From: Seriola aureovittata | Lineage: Eukaryota > Chordata > Actinopteri > Carangiformes > Carangidae | Direction of reading: 5' to 3' | NCBI RefSeq assembly: GCF_021018895.1 | Contig: NC_079377.1 | Span: 5,958,501-6,022,500, forward strand | Length of the DNA stretch: 64,000 bases | Part shown: piece after piece, positions 49,412 to 59,000 of the stretch | Layout: every line of letters begins with the position of its first letter | Position numbering within the stretch: position 1 is the first letter of the stretch | Position numbers and translations under genes: made by a program | Notes under the pieces: generated by a model | The model's database searches: none | The model's input: only the letters and a program-made list of their open reading frames with translations | Told to the model about the DNA's origin: nothing

Positions 49412-52400
49412 CTTTGTTGGGTTTAGAATCATACCATCTGAGACGTACCTACAGTGACTCAGCTGCGTGAAGGTTGGCCTCCTTGTATTAAAGTTAGGTC
49501 ATCAGGAAAATCTTTGATCCACCTGTGGAGAAAGTCTGTAGTGGGATAAATCGTTTTTTTATTTTCACACCCTAAACTGGCAATAATTCAACTTTCAATT
49601 TATTTTTATTTGTATTGGGCCAAATCATAACGAACATTATCTCAATGCACTTCACGAGGTAAGGTCAAGACCTTACAATAATACCGGATAAAATATAATG
49701 ATTGTTTGGATACAAGAGAAAAAAAAATCTGAATTTGCTATTGAGTAGCTACAAGACAATTGATGTTACGATATGATCAATTAAAACTAAGATAAAGTAA
49801 AGTAAGCTAAAAAAATCTGAGTACTAAACCATGTCAGATATGATTCCATTGGGATATTAAACAGGACCTGAAATGATAGCAAAAGTAAACGAGTGCCTTC
49901 TTAATGTTTCAGTACTTCTTGATACTGCTTTCATTTTTTATGGAGTCTTGCTGAATAATATAAGGCATTCCTGCTTCCTTTAGGCACAGTTTATAACAAA
50001 CTTCCCTTTTGCATGATACTTTTATGAACTGCAATTGTTCGATAAGAAGCTTAATGAAGTGAGACATCATGAAGTCCACTTTTCTTTATTTTTTGTCTTT
50101 CTCCTCAGATTTCTGTCTGCAGTTGCATATAATGTTAGTTTGTCTGGAGGAATTATACAGATTAACATTTTGTTAAACTGTGATCAGACCCGTGATATAT
50201 CCTATATATACATATATATATTTAAGTAGCAGGTTTGGCTGGTAAAGCAAAACTCACACAGCTCATTATTTTTAATTAGCCCCACCTTTTCAGTCTTGTT
50301 ACTGCAGATTTGCACATCATGCTGCTGGTCTGTCCACCAGCTCGCACTGACATAAAACCACAGTCCTAGAATTTCAAATTTAATTTAGCAAGTCCACCAC
50401 ATTAATATTGCACCCTCTTGTGCATGTTTTCAGAATATTATACCATTTAACATGCACTGTATTCACATTATAAACCATTGTCAGGATTGTAAACTTCAAC
50501 AATTCGATACACAGATGTGACAGAAGCTTCAAATCAGGGTTGGGACCCTAAGACCTCCAGTGAAAACCCTGTTAACCCATGTATGAGTGAGCTGAATGTG
50601 TGGACACGTGCATGGGTTTCAGACGAGTTTCAGACTGCTAAACATTACCAGTGTAAGTTAATGTTGGCAGAGAAGCTGGAGGGAAATACATCATTGTTCT
50701 CATCTGGCGAGGAACCAGAACCATGAGTCTGTGAACCCACCATGCTGTATATACAATTTTTTTTCACATTTCGCTTTATCCCTTTTAATACCACATACAG
50801 AGCTATGTTCATGGTACAGTGTCTCTGTGTATTGGCACTAGGGCGCAATCAGAGCCATGCCATATGAAAGGATTAGCCATGTACAAAAGACTGAGTGGGG
50901 AGAATCCACACTGGATTAGTCTATCTTCTAGACAAACCATGCAAACCACACCTTGTGTCTTTTGTGTGGAAGCAACTAACATGGTGGGGTTTACCTCCTG
51001 ATTCAGCACTGGGGTGCGTAGGTCGGCTGGCAGTGGGTCTGCCTGGAGGAGCCCAGTATGTGCTTTCTTCTCTCATGATAAGTCCTTGTCCACACGGACA
51101 GGGTGCTGAGCAGATCACATGTGAGCTTCAGAGGGTGACTGACTTTTAAGGAGGAGCTGCATGAGTTAGCGCCATGCCTGCTGTGCTCACATCTTCCTAG
51201 GGCACTGCTACACACACACACACACAGACAAAGAACAGAGGCGAGTCTCAATCAGTAACAGATGACCAGGAGGAGGTCGTCAGTGGTAGCACATCTCATC
51301 AGCGCACATTCCCACATTATAGTACGTGAAGCACATAGTAACAGTTCGACTGATTTCTGTGGCTTAAATCAGCACTGATGCAGTTGGGAAAAAAAACAAA
51401 AAAAAAAAACTTTTTTTCAGTATAAGTCCAAACCTCTCACATACAAAGGGGAAGAAAATAGTAGAAACACCTAACCGCCACCGCAATTTTAATTATAACC
51501 TAAGTAATCAGAAGTGTCTTAACAAGCTTTAACAAGTGAAAGTGTGAGCCAGAAAACTGTTGATTTCACCGACTATATGCCAACTGTCACCGGTGGGTTT
51601 ACTCAGCTGCAGCTAATTGCAGTTACTTGTGTGAGTTGGTGAAACAACAACAGCAAAAAAAAAAATTTTGGATGTTGTCTGGTTAATATGCACTTGGCAT
51701 CTGTATTATTCCATTATTTACACTTGGCTAACAATGGTTTTGTCAAAGAACAAACATGGTGCTGTTTAATATTCAGAGCTGCAGCAGAGCTCAAACAGTA
51801 AATGAGGCTAACGCTAACGGTACAGCACTGAGCTTAATTTAGCGTTAGCTGTCATCAGTCCAGTGTTACCATGAGTAGCCAACTATGCAGCTAAATGTAA
51901 AGCTACATTTGAATGTAATGATTATTATCAAATATTATTGAGAAAGGTCAAGCGTACAAGTAATATTTTATGCAATCCTGTCCAATAGCATTAATTCATA
52001 TGATGCTATTAATGTAAAGATATGATAAGTTAATGATAATGCAAGGTACAGTTATATCCTATTCAGTATGTTTGCACAAATACAGGTCTGTAGTTTTATT
52101 TATAAAATTTCACTCGCAGTATTCATCAGAAAAAGAAGTTATTTCCCTCAATTTGTTGCTGAATCTGTAAGTGTTTATAGCAGGGCTGTTCTGTTGCTTT
52201 ACATCATACAGGGATTTCTTCTTTTGCTCACTGAGAGTAATTCCTTTTTTACAGCCCTTCAAACTGTTCAGTACGCATCCCATCCAACCACCAGGACAAT
52301 TCTATCAATCAGCAAAACACACATCTACTGAAGAAGGCAATGAGCCAAAACATCTAACTGTGCCATTACACATATTGATACAACAACATAAAATAAGATG

Positions 52401-52959
52401 AATGATTGCATTGCTGTGAGCTCGGTGGTTTTCTGAAATAAGAGTCCTCTGCCTTTGCCTGATCACCATATAAACATTTTCATTTGTAGATTATGGGCCT
52501 TTTTTTATTTCTTCTTGTTAATTTTCACAAATTTAAGCATGCAACAGCTGATCTTGATAACAATTTTAGTGGCTTTCTTAAAAGTGTCCAATTTACAGTG
52601 ACATAGCTCAAACTATTTTTAATCATTTTCTGTGCACTGAATGTTACGCTTCATTTTTATAAATTTCTGATGTTATGATAAGACAGACTGTAAGTTTATA
52701 TAATAATAATAATAATAATATAACTTCACTTCATGAATGCCATTAGTTCAACAGAGTTGATGTTATGGGAAACCAAACCACACAACAGGCATGATCAGAA
52801 AAAAACAATAAAATTATTTTTATTATACTATTTTAATACCCTTGTTTATCACTGTTTAGCTCTTGTAAAAAATACATGCTTCATGTTGTTTCTATTGTGC
52901 TCCGATTCAGAATATCATTGTTTTCAATTTTAAAGACTTTTCCTTGTCTAAAATACCAA

Positions 52960-53058
<99 letters not shown>

Positions 53059-55444
53059 GTGTTCAGATAAGCTGGCTTTCAATCTAATGGAAAATATCCT
53101 TTATATTATTGATTCCAAAAGCTCCGCCTCGAGTGCAACAATCACAAAATACAGTACAGTCACAAAATATTAGGAAAGCAATATATTTTTTCATTGTTTT
53201 GGCTCTGTACAGTACATTGGATTTCAAATGAAACAGTGAGTATTAGATACAAGTGCTGACTTTCAGTTTGACTCTTGGCTTGAGATTGTTCAAATCTCGA
53301 TTGGGTGGGCACTATACCGTTCATTGCCATGGAGTAAGGTCCTGATAGCAAAATGAGTTGCTTTTCTGTGTGTGCACCGAAATTGGTCCAAATGTGCAAG
53401 TAGCATCTGACAGTCATGCTGTATATGGGCCAGACTCGGGCTGTGGAACCGGTGTATACTGGACCAGAAGAAACACAAGCATGTGGCCCAATTATAGGCC
53501 AGAAGTATCTTGCTATCTGAGTGAGAATCCTAATGACTTTGGTGATCCACTGACTTTTCCTCTGGCACCATTGGCTCAAAATTTTACTTTGTCCGGATTT
53601 ATTTATGTTCAAAAACCCCAAACTACTAAACCAATACTACCAATACTAAACCAATATGGGGAACGTGATGAACATAGATTTACATCAGCATGTTATTATT
53701 GTCATTGTGAGCATGTTAGCATGCTAATGTCAGCATTGGTAAATTCCCACTGAGCAAGGCCAGAGACTCACCGTCTTGTTATTTAGGACAACTAGGGGCA
53801 AGAATGGAGTGAAACATGTCATTATAGAAGTTAGAAAGAAACAAAAAGGAATACAAATCTTGACAATTGATATGATATTGTTTGCCAAATTACAGCCATT
53901 TAAACAGAAACGGTAGCTCCATATACACAATATTGCATTTTCATCAATAAAAACCTTGATGTTAGTGGCTCTGTTTCTCCTGCAGAAGGCTGTGTAGTGC
54001 TGGCTGTGAGCAGACACATTTTCTTGACCCTGACCTTAGCTGTTTCTAACTGAGAAAGCCAGTCTGACAGGGAGCTGCCACCTGACAAAGGTGATGGGAA
54101 GCTCATCATTTTTGACATGGTGAGGAATACTTGGTAGAAAGACCCTTTGACCCCTTGTTTGTGCCTACAGCAATCTCACCCTCAATGACCTTGTACATCA
54201 TTTGTACCACAACCATGCTAAAGTCCGGTCAGGACCTGCTTGCAGCATGATGCAGCTCATGTTTTAAATAAAATTTCATGGGTAGTACTTCCAGAGGGTG
54301 TCAATGTATAGGAATATGAACAGGCAGTGCCTCTTTGTAATTGTCTCTAGCATTGAAACAACTGAAATGTAGACTTTCTCTTTTCCAGGGGACTCAGCCA
54401 AACACATGTCATTGATGGCTTTGATATATTTGTTCAGAGGAGCACATAAGAATACAAGAATATAGAAACTTTGAGAAGGTTCTCTCTGACACTACTTCCA
54501 GGTGAAGGGAACGGGAGTATTGAGAGTATTGAGTATTGAGATCCTTCATCTGTATTCTGAAGGTATCTGAAGATGAACTTCACTTCCCCGTGTTTAATTT
54601 TACCTTCCCATAAAAATCAAGGAGGTAGTAGGACATAGTGCTTTTCAGCCTCATCTGTCTTCATGTTCACGTTCAGAGTGTTGCAAGCTTGCCCCTGCCC
54701 TTTTGACCACTGGGAGTGTTTGTCGAAGGTTTCCACCAAGCAGGAGTGCTTTGCCTCCCCACAGGAGCTCTGGATACGTGAGGTCCCTCTGTTCTTTCCA
54801 CACATTCGACATAAAAGAGGAGGACTCTGAAGATCTCATCCCAGAGGATCCACCTGCTCTCTCTGATCAGTTTAGTCAGGAAGGTCTTGGCTATGATTGC
54901 ACAGATTGAGTTTTCAAAGATTGAAATCAGAATTTGAAACCTTGAATGAGCCATCGTACCACCATCTCTGTCCCTGGCGATCTTTTTCACTGAGCTCAGC
55001 TAAAAAGTCAGATAGTTGATAGTTGAAATCTTAAAAAAGAAAGGTGAAACAGAGAAAAAAAAAAAAGAATACTATATAATAAAAGTATACTGGACACCAT
55101 GGAAAGAGTAATTGGAAAGTAGTCATTAATTTGCTGTGGTCTATGGCAGCTCCAGTGACCTGGTCAGTGTCACAGCGCTCAGCTAAAGTCAAGATAGTTG
55201 AATGAGATGTGACAACCAGTGTACATTTTAAAAGACAGGAGACCTACACTAAAGCGCCTTGGATTTAGCAGATTGTACTGAAGCCACAGCCTCTTCACAG
55301 CATTACCGTACATCACACAGTACATGTGCCAGGATAAAATAAGACAGAAACATCTGAAACGGGCAAATTTGGTATCAATTGAAAGGCCTAATTAAGAAAT
55401 AGGTCCAATTCCATACTGCCTGCTGCTTTTTTAGATGGAGCAGT

Positions 55445-55512
<68 letters not shown>

Positions 55513-55992
55513 TCTCCAATTATAGCAGTAGAAATCAGAAGGGCTATGATTTTATTCCTACAGACAAGTCGCCAGGCCAAACAGACTGTTCTTGACAGGC
55601 CAAGTCAGTCACCTGACCTCAATCCAGCTGAGCGTGCGTTGCTGAGGACCAGACTAAAATCAAAAGCAAAGCAAGCAAGAAGTGAATATGGTTGTGAAGT
55701 GCACTCCTGGCAGAGCGTCAGCAGGGAATAGTCTGCTGCTGATTGTAACTCAAAGACTTCAGCCAGTTGCAAAGGATTTGCAACTAACTATGAAATATGT
55801 TAACTTTTTCAATTACTTTCCATTAAAGCGGGGGACTAAACAGAGGGTTGCATTAGCTATACTGCTCATCTGATGTAGATGTGAACAACCCTCAAATTAA
55901 TGTTCAAAATCAGCACTTGAACCTCACAGTCATTGGTTCAATTTAAATCAGATGTGTTGGAGCGGAATCTAGCAGAAATGATGCTAATGGGT

Positions 55993-56035
<43 letters not shown>

Positions 56036-56099
56036 CTTCACAGTGAACTTTGACCACTTCCAGATATTGCGGGCCATTGGGAAAGGGAGCTTTGGAAAG
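29363..56099 (+). CDS. stk32c: Serine/threonine kinase 32C (YANK3), N-terminal part only
   Basis: Two coding exons are visible: 29363-29444 and 56044-56099, separated by a 26,599-bp GT-AG intron. Together they encode 46 residues: [18 protein letters not shown], then [28 protein letters not shown]. The GKGSFGK segment is the glycine-rich ATP-binding loop of a protein kinase. YANK kinases belong to the AGC group. The WKKRM box just before the RPVFD-EDVNFDHF block matches the human STK32C N-terminus and is absent from STK32A, and the position beside lrrc27 supports the C paralogue. The remaining exons, starting with the one after the loop, must lie beyond 64000; I did not find that exon between 56100 and 64000. 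Two in-frame start codons (29363 and 29393) are possible. An in-frame TGA at 29354-29356 rules out a longer frame within this exon. Confidence 0.93.
29985..30010. repeat. Poly-A run of 26
   Basis: Uninterrupted A, 540 bp into stk32c intron 1. No target duplication or retroposon body was identified. Confidence 0.9.
30334..30360. repeat. (TG)13 microsatellite
   Basis: A TG run near the start of stk32c intron 1, followed by a TTTGTG variant. Confidence 0.9.
31428..31905. mobile_element. MITE-like palindromic element, copy 3, in stk32c intron 1
   Basis: Begins AAATAGTTTGAAATTTGG and ends AAAATGTTGGACTGTTAC, a diverged inverted end. The internal GGTGCCGGCAGGCAG and CCCAGTCTTTCTGCTAA match the copy at 24267-24817. 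It is more decayed than the other two copies. Confidence 0.65.
36592..36702. repeat. Degenerate ATCGATT-rich repeat fragment
   Basis: Begins TAGGGATGAGAATTGATAAG and contains repeated GATTC / TTATCAATTC / TTATCGATTC words, as in a common fish repeat of unclear class. No clear second end was found. Confidence 0.4.
39190..39296. repeat. Hairpin-forming inverted repeat
   Basis: The inner arms CCAAATATGTAGGCAGC (39224-39240) and GCTGTCTACATATTTGG (39264-39280) pair with one mismatch around a 23-nt loop. The outer arms ATTGACTCA (39190-39198) and TGAGTCAAT (39288-39296) pair perfectly. The stems are separated by 25 nt on the left and 7 nt on the right. Confidence 0.7.
39705..39790 (+). mobile_element. 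Fragment of the GATTAATCGATT-type repeat
   Basis: ATCAAAATAGTTGTCAGTTAA, TTTTCTGTTGATCAA and a run of ATTAATCAA-like words match the 3' end of the family seen at 43832-44222. Only the end of the element is present. Confidence 0.45.
40225..40299. repeat. Long (AC)37 microsatellite
   Basis: An uninterrupted AC tract of 75 bp in stk32c intron 1. It is likely to be length-polymorphic. Confidence 0.95.
43832..44222 (+). mobile_element. Dispersed GATTAATCGATT-type repeat, full-length-like copy
   Basis: The order of internal blocks (GGTCTATAAAAT-like, AACAGTGAAAAATG, CCAACCAACAGTCCAAAACCC, AGCAGCAAATTCTCACAT, GGCATTTTTGCTT, GATTAATTGATTATCA) is that of a very common teleost non-autonomous DNA transposon, identified from memory of the family. 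It is non-coding. Confidence 0.6.
45673..45697. repeat. (GATT)6 microsatellite
   Basis: Six GATT units in stk32c intron 1. Confidence 0.9.
46686..47033 (-). mobile_element. Dispersed GATTAATCGATT-type repeat, inverted copy
   Basis: Bounded by TAGGGCTG and TAGCCCTA. Read on the minus strand, it contains the GTGAAAAATGCCCATTAAT and TTCCCAGAGCCC blocks of the same family as 43832-44222. The interior is diverged. Confidence 0.55.
47447..47476. repeat. Poly-T run of 30
   Basis: Uninterrupted T. It could be the tail of an old minus-strand retroposon, but no retroposon body was recognised next to it. Confidence 0.9.
48994..49017. repeat. Poly-G run of 24
   Basis: 24 consecutive G in stk32c intron 1. 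Confidence 0.9.
49342..49415. repeat. (TTTC)n tetranucleotide microsatellite
   Basis: About 18 units of TTTC with almost no interruption. Confidence 0.95.
49588..49685. repeat. Dispersed teleost repeat fragment (GGGCCAAATCA type)
   Basis: TTTATTTGTATTGGGCCAAA followed by TCATAAC, ATTATCTCAA, GCACTTCAC and AAGGTCAAGACCTTAC resembles a repeat found widely in fish genomes. It is a partial, non-coding copy. The assignment is from memory of the motif. Confidence 0.4.
52965..53058. repeat. Compound (CT)40(CA)7 microsatellite
   Basis: 80 bp of pure CT directly joined to a CA run. Confidence 0.95.
53375..53545. repeat. Possible GGCCCA/TGGGCC-rich dispersed repeat
   Basis: Contains ATGGGCCAGACTC, ACTGGACCAGAAG and TGTGGCCCAATTATAGGCCAG. 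The recurring (T)GGGCCAG and GGCCCA words explain the overlapping open frames on both strands here, which have no recognisable domain. Confidence 0.3.
53940..54990 (-). pseudogene. Possible decayed antisense coding sequence of unknown origin
   Basis: On the minus strand, successive frames look coding-like but shift: about 54990-54850 ([34 protein letters not shown]), then about 54840-54620 in another frame, and 54118-53950 ([35 protein letters not shown]). No splice-like structure is evident, which would suit a retrocopy with frameshifts. I could not assign a parent gene. It could also be chance open sequence. Confidence 0.3.
55451..55507. repeat. (CA)28 microsatellite
   Basis: A CA tract directly upstream of the Tc1-like relic and about 540 bp before stk32c exon 2. 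Confidence 0.95.
55545..55880 (+). pseudogene. Tc1/mariner-like transposase relic in stk32c intron 1
   Basis: The plus strand reads [20 protein letters not shown] followed by a frame that loses similarity; the SQSPDLNP core is typical of Tc1-like transposases. Downstream, AAGGATTTGCAAC and AATTACTTTCCATTAAA resemble the 3' part of related teleost repeats. It sits about 160 bp upstream of stk32c exon 2 and directly after a (CA)n tract. Confidence 0.65.
55992..56039 (+). promoter_or_regulatory. CT-microsatellite polypyrimidine tract of the stk32c exon 2 acceptor
   Basis: 48 consecutive pyrimidines, mostly (CT)n with TTTC units, end four bases before the exon. This is far longer than a typical tract and has a repeat structure prone to length change. 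Confidence 0.85.
56044..56099 (+). CDS. stk32c: stk32c coding exon 2 (glycine-rich loop)
   Basis: A 56-bp exon encoding [19 protein letters not shown]. It is preceded by an uninterrupted 48-nt pyrimidine tract (55992-56039) and ACAG, and ends at donor AAAG|GTAATG in phase 0. Confidence 0.95.
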
Positions 56100-59000
56100 G
56101 TAATGTAACGTCCACTTTCCATGCAGTGGATGTTTGTGTTCTGTACCTTCAATTACCCAGCTGAGCAATTATCTCCACTGAAGAATCAGAGAAGGCGAGG
56201 CAGAGCAGCCTGTGAGAGATTGCACTTTAGTTCTCATCTTATTATGGTGCTTCCAAGATAAATAATTTTTCTATTTTAATAATAGTTATAAGTAGGGCTT
56301 ATGTAATTGTCTCTATAAAGTCACTTTCACGAGGATAACCAATTTACTTTTCATCTTATGCCAGTGAACCTTTTGGGAGTTTTGACCCCACGTCTCCATT
56401 TAATTACAGAGCAGCACAATACTGTGGCTACATTTCTCATCATGCTCAATAGTGGTTCTGAATACAGTGGGGAGGACAACCTGGCATGTCTCTGCATATT
56501 GTGAAACCAAATTATCGCGGTTCTTTTCAACCATGTCTCAGGTGCCAATATTATCATCGGCGGCCATTGTTGATAAAACAGACATTTTGGATTAACTTGT
56601 GGGCCACTTGTTAGTTGAAGAATCCCTTTGTGTTCGTATTGAATGTCTCTATGAGACTTCAGTAATGAATTTAGGGTGCAGAGTGTGTGTGTGTGCGTGT
56701 TGATATACAATTGGACCCAGGAGATTGGAATAGTTTATCTTCATTTTGAATCCCAAATATCACGCCTAATATTTGTTCATTATACTCGTGTCTGTGCACG
56801 CCTTTGCAATTCTCTCTGCTTTGCTTCTCAAAACACAATCTTTTTTCAAATACATGTCCCTCTGTTATATGGAAAGTCATTGCCCAATGCTGAATACATT
56901 ACCATGTGAATTTATGTTAATTTTTACTTATTGCTTTGTTCCCTCAAGCTGTTGTCACTTTCCTTATGATACTAAAGGGAATCTGCAGTAGGGTGGGAAA
57001 TACACCACGTTCAGGGTGAACTTCAGACGCTGAAGCAGGGCAACCCAGATGTTCTGAATACTGATTTACACTCGGTCCAGATTTTTATGGAAGAAGTGCC
57101 ACTTGTAAATTAGTGTGCATTAATGTTTGTGGTTTTAAAATCCAAACATACAGAGCTTGAAATTAACCGATATGGATGTGACAGACAAGTTTTAATGGGA
57201 AGGTGTTATTTCCCTTGAAGCCACCTACTTCATCCAAGAGGCTGAAGAAATAGTTTCCAGTTATGCAATAGCTGTAATGCTGTCATGTTCACACACACTT
57301 TTATGGAGACATGTGTATGCACATACAGTCAAACTTCACCCACATAGTCTAGCAGATGTCCTGAGAAAATTTGTCCTTGTTGGAGGTGATCTCGTCTGTG
57401 TAATTTGGCCCACTGCGTCCTCACTCTGTGTTCCTGCTGTTTGTGAATACTTATCAGCGCGAGTCCTCAGCTTCCCACTAAAGCCTGTCAGTGTGTATGT
57501 GAGCAGTGATATAGGTGGAAGTAAATAAGATGGGTAAACCGTGACCTCTGGTTGGCATTCTGACAAAAGACAAAACGAACTATAATTTAAGTAAATTTAG
57601 CTATAAATCAGTCTAAAAATTATGAACAGCAAAAGCAACATAAAGATGTGTGTGTCAGAAATGTAAAAAAACAAAGGACAGAATCAGGCACAAACACAGA
57701 GAGAGAGTTATTTATCTCACACTGTAGCACTATGAAACATGGTCTGTATATTCCAGTGTGTAGGTGCTCCAAGAAAAGTTGGTGTTCTGTACTGTAGATA
57801 TATATATGTGTGTGTGTGTTTGTGCGTGTGCGTGTGTTTGTATGTGTTGGTGTGCATTTGTGAAAGTGACAGAATGTGTGTTGGGGGAGTCGTTGTCACA
57901 GAGCGGGGAGTCGTGAGGTAGGTTGGAGCTGAGAGAGGGGAAGCTGCCAGAGGGGAAGCAGAGGAAACCCCCTCTTGAAAAAAGCCATCTGCAAATGAGG
58001 CTAACACTGGTTTTGCTCTGTTCTTCTTCCGCTGACTTTCTCTCTCTTTCTTTCTCCCTTTTTAAAAAAAAAATATACATACAGTATTAATGCTGGTATC
58101 TTTCTCTACCAGTCTTCTTGTTGTCACTCTTTCAACACAAGAGCCTCTTTCTGTGTCATCTTCCCCTGTCTTAAAGCTTGTGCAGACTGCAAGATATTGA
58201 AAATCTCACAACTGCTGCACTGTGTGAGACACTTTCTGTCACAAACTGTTGTCATGTTAACAGGGGGTACACAAAACTGTGCAACTGATCTGAAGGTCCC
58301 TCTATTACATTTGTGAGATTTTGTGTGATTTTGGGCCATCCCACACAAAAGTTGACAGTTCTGTGGGAAGTATTTAAGAAAAAGAGTTGTTCGAGATCAC
58401 ACTGTGAGACAAGTCCATTGACGTTTCGTGAACATCAACCTGCATCAAAATTCTGACATTTTTAGAAATTTAGTACCAAATCCTCGCAATGTGACTGCTG
58501 CTGTGACCCACAATTACAAACCAAACAATCAGAATATGACACAAATTGATGTAGAATACACTGGCAGTTGCTTGTTAAAGGGGCTATTTGGAAGTGGGTG
58601 GTGGTGTCACTTGACAAGAGCTTCGTCCATAGTTGCGTTTAAAGTCCAAGAGGTTATAATACGAACTCTGAGCAATGCTACATCTTTAGGACAGATTGGA
58701 GTCTACAGTGAGTTGGAAAGTGACAAAGCAAGGCCAGGGCTAGGTGGTTAGCGTGCTAACTTCAGTTTGAGACAGTTCTTGGTGAGTAAAGGAACGAAGT
58801 TTGGTGTTGTTACGACCCGGCCTCTGGGAAACCCTGGCGCAACATGAATACTGAGAGACTCCCCCCTTCCCAGCTCCCAGGAACCACCTGCCACAAGGAA
58901 TTACAGCCCATTAGGGTTTTTATTCAAGATCTCTTTATCTTCAGGGTGGGCTAACAGCAAAATAACAAACAGAAGTAACTAAAACTAAGTAGAGAAAATT

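Larger units (their letters stand above)
29445..56043 (+). other. stk32c intron 1
   Basis: A 26.6-kb intron. It holds copies of dispersed teleost repeats (31428-31905, 43832-44222, 46686-47033 and fragments), several microsatellites, a poly-G run, a hairpin-forming inverted repeat (39190-39296), a possible antisense pseudogene (53940-54990) and a Tc1 relic (55545-55880). No intact coding gene was found in it on either strand. Confidence 0.8.

Noticed and set aside
53160..53753. Overlapping 131- and 153-residue frames on opposite strands
   Set aside because: No known domain. The underlying DNA contains recurring TGGGCC/GGCCCA words that suggest a dispersed repeat.
55938..56168. Minus-strand frame with an (RE)n run opposite stk32c exon 2
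   Set aside because: The run is the complement of the CT pyrimidine tract. The real coding information is on the plus strand.
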